A stretch of DNA of 49,515 nucleotides from RUG626 sp051866775. GTDB taxonomy: Bacteria > Bacillota > Clostridia > Oscillospirales > Oscillospiraceae. Made by a program: the position numbers and the translations under genes. Shown here piece by piece: positions 16,587 to 24,175 of this stretch. The DNA lies in contig JBJDXR010000018.1 of assembly GCA_051866775.1 (NCBI GenBank), positions 1 to 49,515 on the forward strand, written 5' to 3'. A model generated the notes under the pieces. The model did no database searches, was not told the DNA's origin, and saw only the letters and a list, made by a program, of their open reading frames with translations. Position 1 is the stretch's first letter. Each line of letters opens with the position of its first letter.

Positions 16587-17795
16587 TTGGATAATACACA
16601 TATAATCAAAGTTACGGCGGTGACTGAGGTCTTTGGAGAGGGGCAGAAGACGATAGCCGCCGCGGTGGAGTATGATGCGAATATCGCCCCGGACAGCATA
16701 GGCCCTGAAAAGTACAGTGTTGAGGACAGGACCATCACTGAGGTGTACGTCAGTGACGAGCCCTGCGGAGCCGCGAAGGATACGGGCAATTTTGTTATCC
16801 TAAAGCTTAATAGAGATGACAGAGAAGCCGGCACCTTAATTAAAAAACCACGGACTGATGGTCGGCCGGGAGGTATTACAAATTTGATAACTCCGCGCCC
16901 CATTGTTTCACAGGTCGGTATCATAAAAACTGCTGAGGGAGAGGAATACGCTCCCGAGGCCCCGGTTACTGGCAGCGCCGTTATAGATCCCGTCGTCGAT
17001 AAGTTTAAAGTCTTTACATATCAGCTTGCGGACGGCAGGAAGGTGGATTATAATCTCTACATACCGGAGAATATTGAACCCGGCCGCGAGTATCCCCTTG
17101 TGTATTTTATCGTTGACGCCGGAAATCTGTCTCAGGACATGCGCGTGACGCTGTGTCAGGGACTTGGCGCCACTGTTTGGGCAAGGCCTGAGGAGCAAAG
17201 AAAGCACCCGTGCTTTGTCTTGGCGCCCCAGTTTCACGGCCCGGAATCCCTCGTGCAGGATGATTTCAGCTGCACCTGGGAGGTGGACGCAGCCCTCCAG
17301 CTTGTGCTTCACATCATGGACATATACCCGATAGATAAAAAGCGTGTCTACGGCACGGGACAGTCCATGGGCTGCATGACCACCTGTGAGCTTAACATGA
17401 GGCGGCCGGATCTATATGGGGCGAGCCTTCTGGTTGGCGGGCAGTGGGATCCAGTTGGGATGACCGCAGCTAAAGCCAATAATTTCTGGATATGCGTATC
17501 CTCCGGCGACAGAAAGGCCTTCCCCGGAATGAACGCCATCACCGAAGCCTTTGAAAAGACCGGCGAGACGGTGGGGCGCGCTGTGCTCGACGCCACAGAT
17601 ATGCCTGAGATGAACAGGATAGTGTCAGATCTTGCGCAGGATGGCAATCATATACATTACACCTGGTTTAAGGACGACACCGTCATTCCCGATGGTGTTG
17701 AGCCTAACGGCGGAAACCATCATATCAACAGCTGGCGCGTGGCGTATGATATCGAGGCGCTCCGCGACTGGCTCTTCACTCAGCACAGGGATTAA
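16587..17795 (+). CDS. alpha/beta hydrolase (esterase/PHB-depolymerase-like)
   Basis: 402 residues from a TTG start with GGAGAAAAG upstream. Residues 1-120 look like the immunoglobulin-like domain found before some esterases; residues about 140-400 are an alpha/beta hydrolase. The nucleophile elbow is GTGQSMGCM near 258 (GxSxG), a candidate acid lies in SSGDRKAF, and the catalytic histidine is probably in GGNHHINSW near 380. There is no signal peptide, although relatives with this architecture are often secreted. It sits 38 nt after ceramidase-like A, suggesting both act on the compound imported by the transporter. Likely reaction: hydrolysis of an ester or short peptide-like bond. Confidence 0.82.
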   Translation: MDNTHIIKVTAVTEVFGEGQKTIAAAVEYDANIAPDSIGPEKYSVEDRTITEVYVSDEPCGAAKDTGNFVILKLNRDDREAGTLIKKPRTDGRPGGITNLITPRPIVSQVGIIKTAEGEEYAPEAPVTGSAVIDPVVDKFKVFTYQLADGRKVDYNLYIPENIEPGREYPLVYFIVDAGNLSQDMRVTLCQGLGATVWARPEEQRKHPCFVLAPQFHGPESLVQDDFSCTWEVDAALQLVLHIMDIYPIDKKRVYGTGQSMGCMTTCELNMRRPDLYGASLLVGGQWDPVGMTAAKANNFWICVSSGDRKAFPGMNAITEAFEKTGETVGRAVLDATDMPEMNRIVSDLAQDGNHIHYTWFKDDTVIPDGVEPNGGNHHINSWRVAYDIEALRDWLFTQHRD

Positions 17796-17818
17796 CGCTT
17801 CAATTTAGGGGGCTGGGT

Positions 17819-18376
17819 ATGTACGGACAGGGAAAAAAGGGATCTGAGCTTGACGGCAGAAGCTGGGTAAGCCTATTCAGCTCAATGGATCCGTATTTTT
17901 ACCGTCAGGACCTGTCGGCAAAAAAGCGGGTGCTTGTGCGCGCGGCTTATGTGCTGCTGTATGCCGCGTCGATGGTGCTTTTTGCCATACCTGCCTCCAG
18001 AGGCCTCGAGGCTAACATAGACGTCTGGTATGTGGTGGCTGGTGAGGTGTGCGCGCTGTTTTTTGCCGTTTGGCTGCTTACGGCGCTTATAAACTATCTG
18101 CTGGCCGGCTATATACAGTCGTCGGCCGACCACAACAGGTCCTCCTTTACGCTTAAGAGAGCCTGCATAGCCGGCGCGGCGTCTCAGGTGCTTACCGCGG
18201 CCGGCACGGTGGGATATCTGATACACAGTGAGAGCTTCACGCTTAAGGAGGGGCTTTGGAGCGGCCTTTATGTTTTGTCCGCCGCCATGCTCATGGCAGT
18301 TTATGTTATTGAACGTAAGATACCATACTCACAGTTGTCCGACCCTGTTGAGGATGACAACAGCTGGCATGGTTAA
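17819..18376 (+). CDS. four-helix membrane protein, unknown
   Basis: 185 residues. Four predicted transmembrane segments at about 43-60, 74-100, 120-140 and 145-165, with a polar N-terminus of about 40 residues. I do not recognise a family. It lies 23 nt after the hydrolase gene with AGGGGGC before the ATG and is the last gene of the forward operon, ending just before a bidirectional terminator. It could help export a product or anchor the enzymes; neither is shown by the sequence. Confidence 0.75.
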   Translation: MYGQGKKGSELDGRSWVSLFSSMDPYFYRQDLSAKKRVLVRAAYVLLYAASMVLFAIPASRGLEANIDVWYVVAGEVCALFFAVWLLTALINYLLAGYIQSSADHNRSSFTLKRACIAGAASQVLTAAGTVGYLIHSESFTLKEGLWSGLYVLSAAMLMAVYVIERKIPYSQLSDPVEDDNSWHG

Positions 18377-18390
18377 TACTGAAAAACAGA

Positions 18391-18435
18391 CAGGGGATGA
18401 GCCGCCAAATGGCGGGTCATCCCCTGAAAACTTTT
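18391..18435. terminator. bidirectional terminator between the convergent hydrolase genes
   Basis: A 16-nt stem (18391-18406 with 18411-18426) with one G-G mismatch and loop AAAT. T5 follows on the plus strand, and A5 precedes it, giving T5 on the minus strand. Confidence 0.85.
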
Positions 18436-18466
18436 TATCCACCGATTACGGCTTATATAACTGTGC

Positions 18467-19804
18467 TTATTGCATACTGATCTCAGAAAACATATCCTTG
18501 GCACAGCTTAAGATAATCTCATCTGAAGCGCCCGGTTTTACTTTGCTGAAATTCTGAAATACAAGCTCATCAACAGAGAGCCTGTCGGGGACATAGCCCA
18601 CATGGCCCTTATCCTCAGTGTGGGTGATGACAAAGGTGTTTTTAAATGGGGAGGCGGCAATGATATCCTGACCGATCCTGCTGTAAAGCTCAGCGCCCGC
18701 GCATACAATGGCTATATCGCCAAGCGTAACTAACTGCATACACATCTCTATCGGGTGCTCCGGATCATCAGATCGCTTCGGTATGTAAGGATACTCCGGG
18801 ACATCGCCGGGCTGACGGACGCCGATGCCGCCCATTCTGAACGGTCCACGCCTGTCGGATACCTGAGCGGGAAGGAAGACGTTTTTGCTTACATGGGATA
18901 TTGCGGCGCTGTCCGTACAGCAGTCGATGGCTTCGATGCCCCTTACGGCGTCGGCGCCGTGGATCCCGGCGAGATATTCCATCTGCTGATAGCTCACGCC
19001 GTCAGGATATTTTACGCAGCTTGTATATCCGTCGGGGTATTGAAACTGCATATCGGAAAGTATCGGCCCCTGATCGCCGGCCGCCGCGGAGGTCCATGCC
19101 ACCACGGAGCCTTCATAGTAGTCCTCGACAAATTTGCAGGCCAGCCCCGGAAGATTGCCGGAGAGCTTGCGTTTGCCGTCAAAATCCTTTGCGGTGTCCA
19201 GAGGCATCAGCTCAAGCGCCATTGTCGCGTGGGTCCCGTGGTTTAAAAGCGCGGCGATGAGTTTTCCCTCCATATCGACGAATTTAATCATGGAGAGGGT
19301 TTTTATACTGTAGCCGCCGAAGTTCGCGGCGGTGGCCCAGTAGTTATAAAGAGTTTGAAAATTGCGGTTTACGTTAATGAAGCTGTCGGTCTGGCCAAAG
19401 CCGCAGCGCGCGGGGCGCATGGAGCTTGCGGCGGACACGCAGGCGCTGATCCCGGCGGAAAGCTCAATATCTTTGTATTTTGCTCTGAAAGTCCGCTGCT
19501 CGTCGCTTGTATCGTTAAAGCCTACATCGCCGGGAGCGGTGTGGTTATGCGTCACGGCGATGATTATATCAGAGGGGGAGAAGCCGGATGCGGCGGATAT
19601 CCTGGTCTTGAGCTCGGGAATATCCGGCTGGTCGCTGAGCTCATAAATCAGAAACATTAAACGCCTTTCGCCGTTATCGATGGAGATGGCGCGGCAATAG
19701 CACGGATCATGTATCGCTTCGCATTTGCTTATGCGCGAGTAAGCGGGAAACATATCCTCCGGCGGATCTATACAGCGCTTTGCGGCGCCGACTTTAAGAC
19801 ACAT
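18467..19804 (-). CDS. neutral-ceramidase-like protein B (zinc ligands kept)
   Basis: 445 residues, no signal peptide. It is a paralogue of ceramidase-like A: shared NVNRN, an S(G/A)-L-x-G block before FVE, and GDQ-P blocks. By eye it keeps both zinc histidines (THNHTAPG near 90, LNHGTHAT near 180), a glutamate (CAGAELYSRIG) and a tyrosine (HVGYVPDR), the four ligands described for Pseudomonas neutral ceramidase. However, GDVSPN reads GDQGPI, so the classical nucleophile serine is Gly. It is transcribed toward the ABC operon from its own promoter. Most likely a zinc-dependent amidase of this superfamily with a substrate other than ceramide. Confidence 0.78.
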   Translation of the reverse strand: MCLKVGAAKRCIDPPEDMFPAYSRISKCEAIHDPCYCRAISIDNGERRLMFLIYELSDQPDIPELKTRISAASGFSPSDIIIAVTHNHTAPGDVGFNDTSDEQRTFRAKYKDIELSAGISACVSAASSMRPARCGFGQTDSFINVNRNFQTLYNYWATAANFGGYSIKTLSMIKFVDMEGKLIAALLNHGTHATMALELMPLDTAKDFDGKRKLSGNLPGLACKFVEDYYEGSVVAWTSAAAGDQGPILSDMQFQYPDGYTSCVKYPDGVSYQQMEYLAGIHGADAVRGIEAIDCCTDSAAISHVSKNVFLPAQVSDRRGPFRMGGIGVRQPGDVPEYPYIPKRSDDPEHPIEMCMQLVTLGDIAIVCAGAELYSRIGQDIIAASPFKNTFVITHTEDKGHVGYVPDRLSVDELVFQNFSKVKPGASDEIILSCAKDMFSEISMQ

Positions 19805-19860
19805 ATACAGGCCTCTTTCCTTTAATACTATTAATTGATATCAGTATTTAATATATTTCC

Positions 19861-19889
19861 ATTTTACCATGTTTTGAACAATTGGGCAA
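19861..19889 (-). promoter_or_regulatory. promoter of ceramidase-like B
   Basis: Minus strand: TTGCCC (19884-19889), 17 nt, TAAAAT (19861-19866) with a TGG just upstream giving an extended -10. It lies about 60 nt upstream of the ATG. Confidence 0.55.
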
Positions 19890-19907
19890 TGCACGAGACT
19901 ACCAAAA

Positions 19908-19946
19908 ATAAAAAAATATACCCGCCAGCATAAGCTGCGGGTATAT
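19908..19946 (-). terminator. terminator of rpmB
   Basis: Stem ATATACCCGC / GCGGGTATAT (19916-19925, 19937-19946) with an inner AGC/GCT pair, followed on the minus strand by T6. Confidence 0.88.
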
Positions 19947-19964
19947 CCTTCGTTTCAAATAAGC

Positions 19965-20153
19965 TTATACAGCGCGGGTAACTTTACCGCTGCGGAGGCA
20001 CCTCGTACAGACGTAAACATGGCGGTTGGAGCCGTCAACGACAGCCTTAACACGCTTTACATTAGGTTTCCAAGTACGATTGGACCTTCTGTGAGAATGG
20101 CTCACCTGAATGCCAAAAGAAACGCCCTTGCCGCAAAATTCACACTTTGCCAT
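19965..20153 (-). CDS. rpmB: 50S ribosomal protein L28
   Basis: 62 residues from the ATG at 20151-20153; AAGGAGGT sits 7 nt upstream, so the three extra in-frame codons are excluded. CEFCGKG and YVCTRCLRSG give the four-cysteine zinc form. HSHRRSNRTWKPN is the family signature. Monocistronic, with its own promoter and terminator. Confidence 0.97.
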   Translation of the reverse strand: MAKCEFCGKGVSFGIQVSHSHRRSNRTWKPNVKRVKAVVDGSNRHVYVCTRCLRSGKVTRAV

Positions 20154-20191
20154 CTGCTGCACCTCCTTGCAATGAATTAAACAGCTAGACT

Positions 20192-20220
20192 ATAATAACA
20201 GAACCTGAGGCAAAATGCAA
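20192..20220 (-). promoter_or_regulatory. promoter of rpmB
   Basis: Minus strand: TTGCAT (20215-20220), 17 nt, TATTAT (20192-20197), about 40 nt before the ATG. Confidence 0.65.
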
Positions 20221-20277
20221 GAGAATTTTTAAAATATATTGATAACTCTTATAAAGCACTTGCCAAAACGGAGGTTT

Positions 20278-20306
20278 TTGTTTAATATTTACTAATGAGG
20301 TATTAT
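20278..20306 (+). promoter_or_regulatory. possible promoter of the hprK operon
   Basis: TTGTTT (20278-20283), 17 nt, TATTAT (20301-20306); an overlapping TATACT at 20304-20309 is an alternative -10. Weak -35. Confidence 0.4.
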
Positions 20307-20365
20307 ACTCGGGTATAGCATATATTAAAACCGCTCATATGAGCATATTAACATGGAGGAGAGCC

Positions 20366-21307
20366 ATGGAGACTCAAAACGGAATGCTGTTAAAGGACCT
20401 TGTGGAGGAGGTGGGGCTTCAGATAGTCAACCGCTCTACCGACTTTGATAAGAAGCTCATAACCACTCAGGTCATAAATAGGCCGGGGCTTCAGCTCACA
20501 GGCTTTTATGAGCACTTTACCACAAACAGGATACAGATAATCGGTATAAATGAGAACGCCTATCTTCAGAATTTTACCACAGAGATACGCCAGCAGAAGT
20601 TTGACGACCTTATGAAAAGCGGCATACCCGCGCTAATAATCGCTCACGACGTGGAGATGATGCCGGAGTATGTATCAGCGGCCCAGAAATATGACATAAC
20701 GCTCTTAAAGTCCCAGAAGGAGACGTCGGAGATTATGGTCGCCATGATGACCAGACTTAATAACGCAATGGCGCCGAAAATAATGAGGCACGGCGTCTTT
20801 GTTGAGGTGTACGGTGAAGGGCTTCTGATCCTTGGTGAGAGCGGAATGGGCAAGAGCGAGGCCGCTCTCGAGCTTATAAAGAGAGGACACAGGCTGATTT
20901 CGGACGACGCGGTAAACATAAAGAAGATAAATTCCACCACACTTATGGGCACCGCGCCGGAGCTTATAAGAAACTACATCGAGCTGCGCGGCATCGGCGT
21001 TGTGGATGTGCGTCATATCTTCGGAAACGGCGCGGTCAAGATGGCCGAAAAGATTGATCTTGTTGTTAAGCTTGAGACGTGGAAGCAGGACGCAAACTAC
21101 GACCGTCTGGGAAATAACACAAACTATATAGATATCCTCGGCGTGAAGCTGCCCTATCTCACGGTACCCATAACCCCGGGGAGAAATCTGGCGGTTATAC
21201 TTGAGGTTGCCGCTATGAACAACAGGCAGAAGCGCATGGGCTATGATTCTGCCCGGGATTTTACGGAGAGGCTCGACCAGTATTTTGACGCTTTGGAAGA
21301 GGGCTGA
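20366..21307 (+). CDS. hprK: HPr kinase/phosphorylase
   Basis: 313 residues from the ATG at 20366, preceded by GGAGGAG. Walker A GESGMGKSE near 153 and the family signature ELRGIGVVDVRHIFG near 202 are both intact. It phosphorylates HPr on Ser46 when fructose-1,6-bisphosphate is high and removes the phosphate when it is low, feeding carbon catabolite control through CcpA. It is the first gene of hprK-murB-rapZ-whiA; murB starts 2 nt after the stop. The consensus cre site upstream of lysR fits an active system. Confidence 0.96.
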   Translation: METQNGMLLKDLVEEVGLQIVNRSTDFDKKLITTQVINRPGLQLTGFYEHFTTNRIQIIGINENAYLQNFTTEIRQQKFDDLMKSGIPALIIAHDVEMMPEYVSAAQKYDITLLKSQKETSEIMVAMMTRLNNAMAPKIMRHGVFVEVYGEGLLILGESGMGKSEAALELIKRGHRLISDDAVNIKKINSTTLMGTAPELIRNYIELRGIGVVDVRHIFGNGAVKMAEKIDLVVKLETWKQDANYDRLGNNTNYIDILGVKLPYLTVPITPGRNLAVILEVAAMNNRQKRMGYDSARDFTERLDQYFDALEEG

Positions 21308-21309
21308 GC

Positions 21310-22215
21310 ATGGACAAAATATCCTTGCTTTTAAGCGAGCTTAGGGCGCAGTTTCACGATGCTGTCATCAGAGAAGACGAGCCGATGAGCGCCCACACCA
21401 CCTTCCGCATAGGCGGCAGGGTGAGGGCGCTGATGATACCCAAAAGTACGGATGAGCTGTGTTTTATTGAAAGCAGGCTGCGTAAGCTGGATATACCCTT
21501 CCTTATCATCGGGAACGGCTCAAACCTGCTGTTTTCCGATAGATACCATGAGCTTGTTGTAATTAAGACCTCGGGTCTTGATGAGTTGACCGTTAACGAC
21601 GGCGTGATATCCGCCGGCGCGGGGGTCCTGCTTTCAAAGATCGCCTCTGCGGCGTGCCTAAACGGCCTTGCGGGCTTTGAGTTCGCGGGCGGCATACCCG
21701 GCTCCCTTGGCGGGGCGGTGTATATGAACGCCGGCGCCTATGGCGGGGAGATGAAGGATGTCATTCAGAGCGTGTGTGCTTTTGAGGAGGAGCGGGGTGT
21801 TGTGAGCTATTCCGCAGCCGAGTGCGGCTTTTCCTACAGGCACAGCAGGTTTTGTCAGGGCGGGACGGTACTGCGCGCCGACATCAGGCTTACGCCGGGA
21901 GACCCTAGGCTTATACGTGAGAGGATGGAGGAGCTTGCCGAAAGGAGACGCGAAAAGCAGCCGCTGAATTTTCCCTCGGCGGGGAGCACCTTTAAACGGC
22001 CTGAGACGGGCTACGCCGCGGCCATGATTGACGAGGCCGGGCTTAAGGGCTACACTGTCGGCGGGGCGCAGGTCTCCGAAAAGCACGCGGGCTTTGTAAT
22101 AAACCGGGGCGGCGCGACCTTTGAGGACGTTTTAGCCGTTATAGAATATGTTAAAAAGAAAGTATATGAAAAAACCGGGGTGGAGCTTTCGCCCGAGGTA
22201 AAGATAATCCACTGA
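21310..22215 (+). CDS. murB: UDP-N-acetylenolpyruvoylglucosamine reductase
   Basis: 301 residues. FAD-binding PCMH region at about 35-200 (IIGNGSNLLFSD, AGFEFAGGIPGSLGGAVYMNAGAYGG), the YRHSRF block, and the C-terminal MurB domain with the proton-donor serine in PSAGSTFKRP near 221 and KHAGFVINRGGAT. It reduces UDP-GlcNAc-enolpyruvate to UDP-MurNAc in peptidoglycan synthesis. The tight spacing to hprK (2 nt) indicates coupled translation. Confidence 0.96.
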   Translation: MDKISLLLSELRAQFHDAVIREDEPMSAHTTFRIGGRVRALMIPKSTDELCFIESRLRKLDIPFLIIGNGSNLLFSDRYHELVVIKTSGLDELTVNDGVISAGAGVLLSKIASAACLNGLAGFEFAGGIPGSLGGAVYMNAGAYGGEMKDVIQSVCAFEEERGVVSYSAAECGFSYRHSRFCQGGTVLRADIRLTPGDPRLIRERMEELAERRREKQPLNFPSAGSTFKRPETGYAAAMIDEAGLKGYTVGGAQVSEKHAGFVINRGGATFEDVLAVIEYVKKKVYEKTGVELSPEVKIIH

Positions 22216-22233
22216 AGAAAGAGATGATCCGCT

Positions 22234-23091
22234 GTGGAGATACTGATAATTTCCGGGCTTTCGGGGGCAGGAAAAAGCCGCGTGGCCGCGGCACTTGAAG
22301 ATCTTGATTTTTACTGTGTGGACAATATGCCGGTAACACTTATACCGAAGTTTGCAGAGCTGTGCGCCGCCACACGCGGCCGGTACGAGCGCGTGGCGCT
22401 GGTGACGGATGTGCGCGGCCGGGAAGGCTTTGACGAGCTGTTTGACTCGCTGGATGAGCTTATGGCGCTGGGCTTTGAATACAAGATACTCTATGTGGAC
22501 GCGACGGTGGAGACGATCGTAAAGCGGTATAAGGAGACCCGCCGCCGTCACCCGCTGGACAGCGAGACCGGCGGGCTTGAGCAGGCGGTAAAGCGGGAGA
22601 TCAAGATGCTGGAGCCTATACGCCTGCGCGCGGATTACACCATAGATACAACTGGCTTGACGCTCGGCAGGCTCCAGAGGATACTTTTCAGGATGTTCGG
22701 CGCCGGAGGGGAGGAGAAGCTGCGGATCGCAGTTATGTCCTTCGGCTTTAAGTACGGGATACCAATAGAGGCGGACATCGTTTTTGACGTCAGGTTCCTG
22801 CCGAATCCGTTTTATGTGCCGGAGCTTATGAACAAAAGCGGCCTTGATCAGGAGGTTGCGGACTATGTGTTCAAGTCGGATCAGGCCCAGCAGTTTATCG
22901 ACAAATTTCTCGACCTTTTGGATTTCTTGCTCCCAAATTACGAGGAGGAGGGCAAAACGTCCCTGACTATCTGTATTGGCTGTACCGGAGGACGCCACCG
23001 CTCGGTGGCGGTGACTGAGGCTCTGGCAAAGCACATAGCTGCGAAGGGCCTTGAGACAGAGTGCATACACAGGGACATAAATAAGATTTGA
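22234..23091 (+). CDS. rapZ: RapZ/YvcJ nucleotide-binding protein
   Basis: 285 residues from a GTG start. N-terminal kinase-like domain with Walker A GLSGAGKS near 6-13 and DVRGREGFDEL; C-terminal domain with FDVRFLPNPFYVPEL and GCTGGRHRSVAV, the metabolite-binding part. In enterobacteria it links GlcN6P to small-RNA decay; in Firmicutes the role is less clear (competence and cell-wall precursor links in B. subtilis). It lies between murB and whiA. The gene yvcK/glmR, usually between rapZ and whiA, is missing. Confidence 0.95.
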   Translation: MEILIISGLSGAGKSRVAAALEDLDFYCVDNMPVTLIPKFAELCAATRGRYERVALVTDVRGREGFDELFDSLDELMALGFEYKILYVDATVETIVKRYKETRRRHPLDSETGGLEQAVKREIKMLEPIRLRADYTIDTTGLTLGRLQRILFRMFGAGGEEKLRIAVMSFGFKYGIPIEADIVFDVRFLPNPFYVPELMNKSGLDQEVADYVFKSDQAQQFIDKFLDLLDFLLPNYEEEGKTSLTICIGCTGGRHRSVAVTEALAKHIAAKGLETECIHRDINKI

Positions 23092-23109
23092 TCATTTGGA
23101 GGTGTTGTT

Positions 23110-24015
23110 GTGTCGTTTTCAACCGACGTAAAGGCGGAGCTGTGCCGGACGGAGCTGGGCGCAAGACCTGCCGCTGCTGCCGAGTGCTACGGCATTTTGC
23201 TTTTCTGCAACACCTTTACAGCGCGTGAGATACGGATAATTACAAGCTCCGACGAGTTTGCCGCGCGGCTTCCGCGCCTTTTCGGCAGGGCCTTCGGCGT
23301 CAGCTTTGACGAGCTTCCTGACGCAGGCGAGAGCGGCAAGCGCGCCTTCGTTATAACGGACACGGAAAAAATAAGGAAAATACTTGAGGCCTTTGGCTAT
23401 GACCCGGAAGGGGTCCTTTCACACCACGTTAATCTCGGGATACTTGAGGAGGACGCCGCGCGGGAGGGCTTTGTGCGCGGGGCGTTTCTTGCCGGGGGGA
23501 GCGTTACCGACCCGGGGAAGCGCTATCATCTGGAATTTGTTACCGACCACTACATGGTGAGCCGCGAGATCACGGCGCTTTTTATGGACATGGGCTTTGA
23601 ACCGAAGAGTGTTGCCCGGGGCGGAAACTACATCATGTATTTTAAGCAAAGCTCGGTAATAGAGGACCTGCTCACAACTATAGGCGCGCCTATATCCGCG
23701 ATGGGCGTCATGTCCGCAAAGATAGAGAAGGATATGACAAATTCCGTAAACCGGAAGGTGAACTGCGACACGGCAAACGTGGCAAAGACGGTGGAGGCAG
23801 CCTCCGTACAGCTTGCGGCGATCAGGAACATAAGAAGGCACAAGGCCTTTGACAGCCTGCCGGAAAAGCTGCGTGAGACCGCCGTGCTCAGGGAGGAGAA
23901 CCCGGAGCTTGCACTGTCGGAGCTTGCGCTCTCCGCGGTGCCGCCGGTGACGAAGTCCTGCCTCAACCACAGGCTCCGGAAGCTCATTGAGATATCCGAA
24001 AAGCTGAACGGCTGA
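23110..24015 (+). CDS. whiA: DNA-binding protein WhiA
   Basis: 301 residues from GTG, with GGAGGTG 5 nt upstream. The N-terminal two thirds are the LAGLIDADG-like fold (GAFLAGGSVTDPGKRYHLEF near 117-140); the C-terminal HTH is near 205-300 (NCDTANVAKTVEAASVQL, then SKSCLNHRLRKL-type end). It is a sporulation regulator in actinobacteria and affects division and chromosome segregation in Bacillus. It follows rapZ by 18 nt. Confidence 0.96.
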   Translation: MSFSTDVKAELCRTELGARPAAAAECYGILLFCNTFTAREIRIITSSDEFAARLPRLFGRAFGVSFDELPDAGESGKRAFVITDTEKIRKILEAFGYDPEGVLSHHVNLGILEEDAAREGFVRGAFLAGGSVTDPGKRYHLEFVTDHYMVSREITALFMDMGFEPKSVARGGNYIMYFKQSSVIEDLLTTIGAPISAMGVMSAKIEKDMTNSVNRKVNCDTANVAKTVEAASVQLAAIRNIRRHKAFDSLPEKLRETAVLREENPELALSELALSAVPPVTKSCLNHRLRKLIEISEKLNG

Positions 24016-24109
24016 TGGTGTTCTCCACCGGCATTTTTTGGGGGATACATTGTGAAAGCCACACCGCCTTATTATCATAATGGCCGTGCCGTGATATCGG
24101 CATATGGAC

Positions 24110-24140
24110 AAAAGCTCCATTTGTATGGAGCTTTTTATTA
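24110..24140 (+). terminator. terminator after hprK-murB-rapZ-whiA
   Basis: An 11-bp stem AAAAGCTCCAT / ATGGAGCTTTT (24110-24120, 24125-24135) with loop TTGT and a short T-rich tail. It lies 95 nt after whiA and 36 nt before dnaE. Confidence 0.8.
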
Positions 24141-24175
24141 AATTTTGCAATCTTTACAGCAGAACGGAGATTATT

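Noticed and set aside
22132..23070. Long open frame (312 codons) on the minus strand across rapZ
   Set aside because: It lies antisense to a fully recognised rapZ gene, has no ribosome site and codes for a low-complexity basic sequence; a by-product of GC-rich codon positions.
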